DNA of 64,000 nt from a virus. Below the pieces are notes generated by a model, which saw only the letters and a program-made list of their open reading frames with translations, did not search any database and was not told where the DNA came from. This document shows, in pieces, positions 61,903 to 64,000 of the stretch; position 1 is the first letter of the stretch; every line of letters starts with the position of its first letter. Position numbers and translations under genes: made by a program. Location of the stretch: IMG/VR virus record IMGVR_UViG_3300027708_001885, positions 38,378 to 102,377 of that record; one strand, given 5' to 3'.

Positions 61903-62916
61903 CTATCTTGTGTCCGATTTTTCTACTAAGTTGTCTCTAAATATTTCCCAGGCTCGTTGCCAACTCCAACGCTGACTGACCCTATGTACTCTATCTCTAT
62001 CAAGTTGTAAACACTTATCAACAGCAACTTTTAAACCTTCTCTCTCCTCAGCCATAAATCCAGTAACACCCTGATCTATAACATCAGCAGGACCTTGACA
62101 GTTATAAGCCGCTACAGGTGTTCCACAGGCCATTGATTCAATCATTACAATGCCGAATGTCTCCCACTTACTGGGAAATACAAATACTTCAGCATTGGCA
62201 TAGTAACGTGCTAGATCCACACCAGTTTTAAATCCAGTGAATACTACATCTGGATATTGTTTCTTATAGACTTCCAGCATAGGTCCGTCACCTACCATGA
62301 TCTTTTGATAGCCAGGATAATCTAAATCCAAGAATGCTTCTAAATTCTTTTCCTTACTGACACGACTGACACATAGCAAATACTTACCAGGAAAGTTTTC
62401 TCTAAGTTCTGGTTTAAAGATCGTTCTATCAACACCGCGTGTCCATGGAATAACTTCACCTTTAAATCCGTGTGCTTGTAATTCTCTAACCATACTGTCT
62501 GTAGTAGTCAACACCTTGCCGCTGTGCTTGTGAAACCAACGAACAAAACGCCACGTAAATGTTTCTGGAATGCCAAATAACAATTTTAACCCTTCAGGAA
62601 ACCGAGTATGATAAGCGGTATTGTGCCTAATATCAGCCAATGACAGATACTTTCTAGCCCAACAACCAAGAGGACCTTCTGTCGCGATGTGTATATAATC
62701 CGGAGCAATCTCCTTGATCTTCTTGCCCATGTGGCGCGGCCAGGCAAGTTTGACTTCGTGATATTTAGGGCAATCAATGTAGCTGAACCACCCGGGATGC
62801 AACACCACAAACTTATAACCATCCAAAAGCGCACATGCCTCAATATTCGTGTAGGTCGTGACCACGCCATTTATCTGCTCCGGTAAGTTGTCAGTAATAA
62901 TTAAAACTGTTTTCAT
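61903..62916 (-). CDS. GT4-family glycosyltransferase
   Basis: 337 aa. LPEQINGVVTTYTNI is the Gly-rich N-terminal acceptor loop, and LLCVSRVSKEKNLEAFL, VFVFPSKWETFGIVMIESMACGTPVAAYN the donor-binding motif including E-x7-E. GT-B retaining enzyme of the mannosyl/galactosyl type, moving a sugar onto a lipid or glycan. It overlaps the RimK-like gene by 4 nt, which may point to a shared substrate or just operon packing. Confidence 0.88.
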   Translation of the reverse strand: MKTVLIITDNLPEQINGVVTTYTNIEACALLDGYKFVVLHPGWFSYIDCPKYHEVKLAWPRHMGKKIKEIAPDYIHIATEGPLGCWARKYLSLADIRHNTAYHTRFPEGLKLLFGIPETFTWRFVRWFHKHSGKVLTTTDSMVRELQAHGFKGEVIPWTRGVDRTIFKPELRENFPGKYLLCVSRVSKEKNLEAFLDLDYPGYQKIMVGDGPMLEVYKKQYPDVVFTGFKTGVDLARYYANAEVFVFPSKWETFGIVMIESMACGTPVAAYNCQGPADVIDQGVTGFMAEEREGLKVAVDKCLQLDRDRVHRVSQRWSWQRAWEIFRDNLVEKSDTR

Positions 62917-63803
62917 TGAATTTTCAATTTTACAAAATCTACTATATGCTGAGCCATGTCCTGCCCGCAGTGTTTATCCATACCTTTAAATCCTGGACTA
63001 GAGTTTGCTTCACATACCTTATACCCATCTTTATCAAATAACAAGTCAATGCCTGCTATTTGTAGACCCAACACACGGGCAGTCTCTCTGGCAATATAAT
63101 CAATCTCTGGTGTAATTTCAAACAATTCGCCAGTGCCGCCAGTGCTGATATTAGCACGGAAGTCACCGTCAGCACCAGTTCGTTTCATAGCTACAATAGT
63201 TTTGCCGCCTATTACCCACACACGTAGATCAGTACCAGGTTTAGCATCCACAAACTCCTGTATAATTAATGTTTTCTTCAATGCAATACTTGATAGTAAT
63301 TCCATCAAACCTTCAAAAATTTTACGTGTTTCACATAGGTATACTGTTTTACCTCTACTGCCGCTGGTAGCTTTGACTACACAGGGAAAGCCAATTTCTT
63401 TTTCAATTAACTCGACATCAACGTCTCCGTTGACCAATAATGTCTTAGGAATCGGCAATCCAGCACTGGCTAGTGCTTGGCTGGTTAGAAGTTTATCGCT
63501 TACCACTGCCACGCTTTCAGCATCGTTAATAACTGAGACGCCTAATTTTTCAAATTGTCTCATTAATGCTAATGTAAAATATGCACTACCCGAGCCAGTA
63601 CGACTCAATATTAAATCAGGTAGATCAATCTTCTCGCCTTTGTATCTAATACTTTTAGCATTACCACGACTGACTATGATGTCGAAATATTTGGGTTCAA
63701 ATATTTCTCCCTTGATACCATTTTGTTCAAGGCATTCGAGTAATCTTGTATTTTCGTAACAGTTAATACCACTAGCGTGATGTAAAAGCCATACACGTTT
63801 CAT
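62913..63803 (-). CDS. RimK-like ATP-grasp ligase
   Basis: 296 aa. FPCVVKATSGSRGKTVYLC (Gly-rich ATP loop) and IAGIDLLFDKDGYKVCEANSSPGF (metal- and carboxylate-binding E-x-N) mark an ATP-grasp enzyme of the RimK/LysX/MptN group, with 'SNPG' replaced by SSPG. Such enzymes add glutamate residues or similar to ribosomal protein S6, coenzymes or peptides. A TATAAATA box and AAGGATC ribosome site precede it. Confidence 0.85.
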   Translation of the reverse strand: MKRVWLLHHASGINCYENTRLLECLEQNGIKGEIFEPKYFDIIVSRGNAKSIRYKGEKIDLPDLILSRTGSGSAYFTLALMRQFEKLGVSVINDAESVAVVSDKLLTSQALASAGLPIPKTLLVNGDVDVELIEKEIGFPCVVKATSGSRGKTVYLCETRKIFEGLMELLSSIALKKTLIIQEFVDAKPGTDLRVWVIGGKTIVAMKRTGADGDFRANISTGGTGELFEITPEIDYIARETARVLGLQIAGIDLLFDKDGYKVCEANSSPGFKGMDKHCGQDMAQHIVDFVKLKIQ

Positions 63804-63820
63804 TTTAGATCCTTTTTTTA

Positions 63821-63828
63821 TATTTATA
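63821..63828 (-). promoter_or_regulatory. T4-type late promoter TATAAATA
   Basis: Exact TATAAATA on the minus strand, about 17 nt before the ATG of the RimK-like gene, with an AAGGATC ribosome site between. Confidence 0.7.
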
Positions 63829-63840
63829 TCTACGGGCGAA

Positions 63841-64000
63841 GTGATACATCTGCAAGGATATGAACCTTATGGGTTTGATCACTTGAAAACTCTATATAAA
63901 GAAAATCAAATACAATATCGTAAAAAAAATATGCCGGAACTATGGTATAACTGGCAAGGAAAAACTCGTAGATACTATTGTGATTTCTTCGTGGCGGATG
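63841..64000 (+). CDS. Partial VSR-like/homing-type nuclease domain
   Basis: An open plus-strand frame (GTG start proposed) reads VIHLQGYEPYGFDHLKTLYKENQ...PELWYNWQGKTRRYYCDFFVAD and runs off the right edge. The QGYEP..W-Y-N-W-x-G-K-x-R-R-Y-Y-x-D-F-F pattern is that of phage homing nucleases with a PD-(D/E)xK core, related to the domain at 18.5 kb. The upstream part seems to be missing, so it may be a remnant or start here. Confidence 0.6.
   Translation, partial: MIHLQGYEPYGFDHLKTLYKENQIQYRKKNMPELWYNWQGKTRRYYCDFFVAD

Noticed and set aside
1-64000. CRISPR array
   Set aside because: Repeated short hairpins in the tRNA array were checked; there is no regular repeat-spacer spacing, and the repeats are inverted stems with different sequences.

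Overview
The window looks like an accessory-rich part of a large tailed, T4-like marine phage genome. The main reasons are the dense minus-strand gene packing with ATGA or TAATG overlaps, T4-type late promoters (TATAAATA), a very large tRNA array, free-standing homing endonucleases, a tRNA group I intron, and phage-typical metabolic genes (folE, dCMP deaminase, radical SAM, Hsp20, SprT-like protease). No capsid, tail or replication genes lie in the window. The heme oxygenase plus bilin reductase pair is the combination known from ocean viruses thought to infect heterotrophic, probably alphaproteobacterial, hosts. Host and virus type are inferences.

Layout. 1-9.6 kb holds small genes, GTP cyclohydrolase, dCMP deaminase, glycosyltransferases, a 2OG-type oxygenase, two phosphoesterase/kinase genes and a tyrosine phosphatase. 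9.6-22.3 kb is a tRNA archipelago, almost all on the minus strand, with over 40 tRNA or tRNA-like genes covering all 20 amino acids. It is interspersed with structured spacers, HNH/VSR-type nucleases, an RNA polymerase omega subunit homologue, an intron-containing tRNA-Leu, two apparently circularly permuted tRNAs, and short cassettes of 2OG-type oxygenases read from late promoters that sit only about 5 nt from the start codon.

22.8-32.9 kb is an AT-rich minus-strand cassette: radical SAM protein, two fatty-acid desaturases, an aspartyl-hydroxylase-like enzyme and four more oxygenase or cupin-like proteins, a PP-loop asparagine-synthase-like enzyme, and GNAT-like proteins. 32.9-50.8 kb is a long sugar/surface-polysaccharide operon (GT17, GT34-like, GT9-like, RfbB, RfbC, RfbH, epimerases, split transketolase, FkbM methyltransferase, KbaZ-like, AroE-like, nucleotidyltransferase-kinase fusion), followed by a small divergent plus-strand operon.

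51-61.4 kb holds a radical SAM/SPASM-like protein, heme oxygenase and bilin reductase, then ClpS, Hsp20 and a full-length DnaK, a small protein resembling the dimerisation domain of glutamyl-tRNA reductase, and small conserved phage genes. The last part encodes a YbaN-like membrane protein, a GT4 glycosyltransferase, a RimK-like ATP-grasp ligase and the start of a nuclease. Taken together the genes suggest extensive control of host translation and proteostasis (tRNAs, omega, chaperones), pigment and heme remodelling, and heavy investment in glycan or small-molecule modification.
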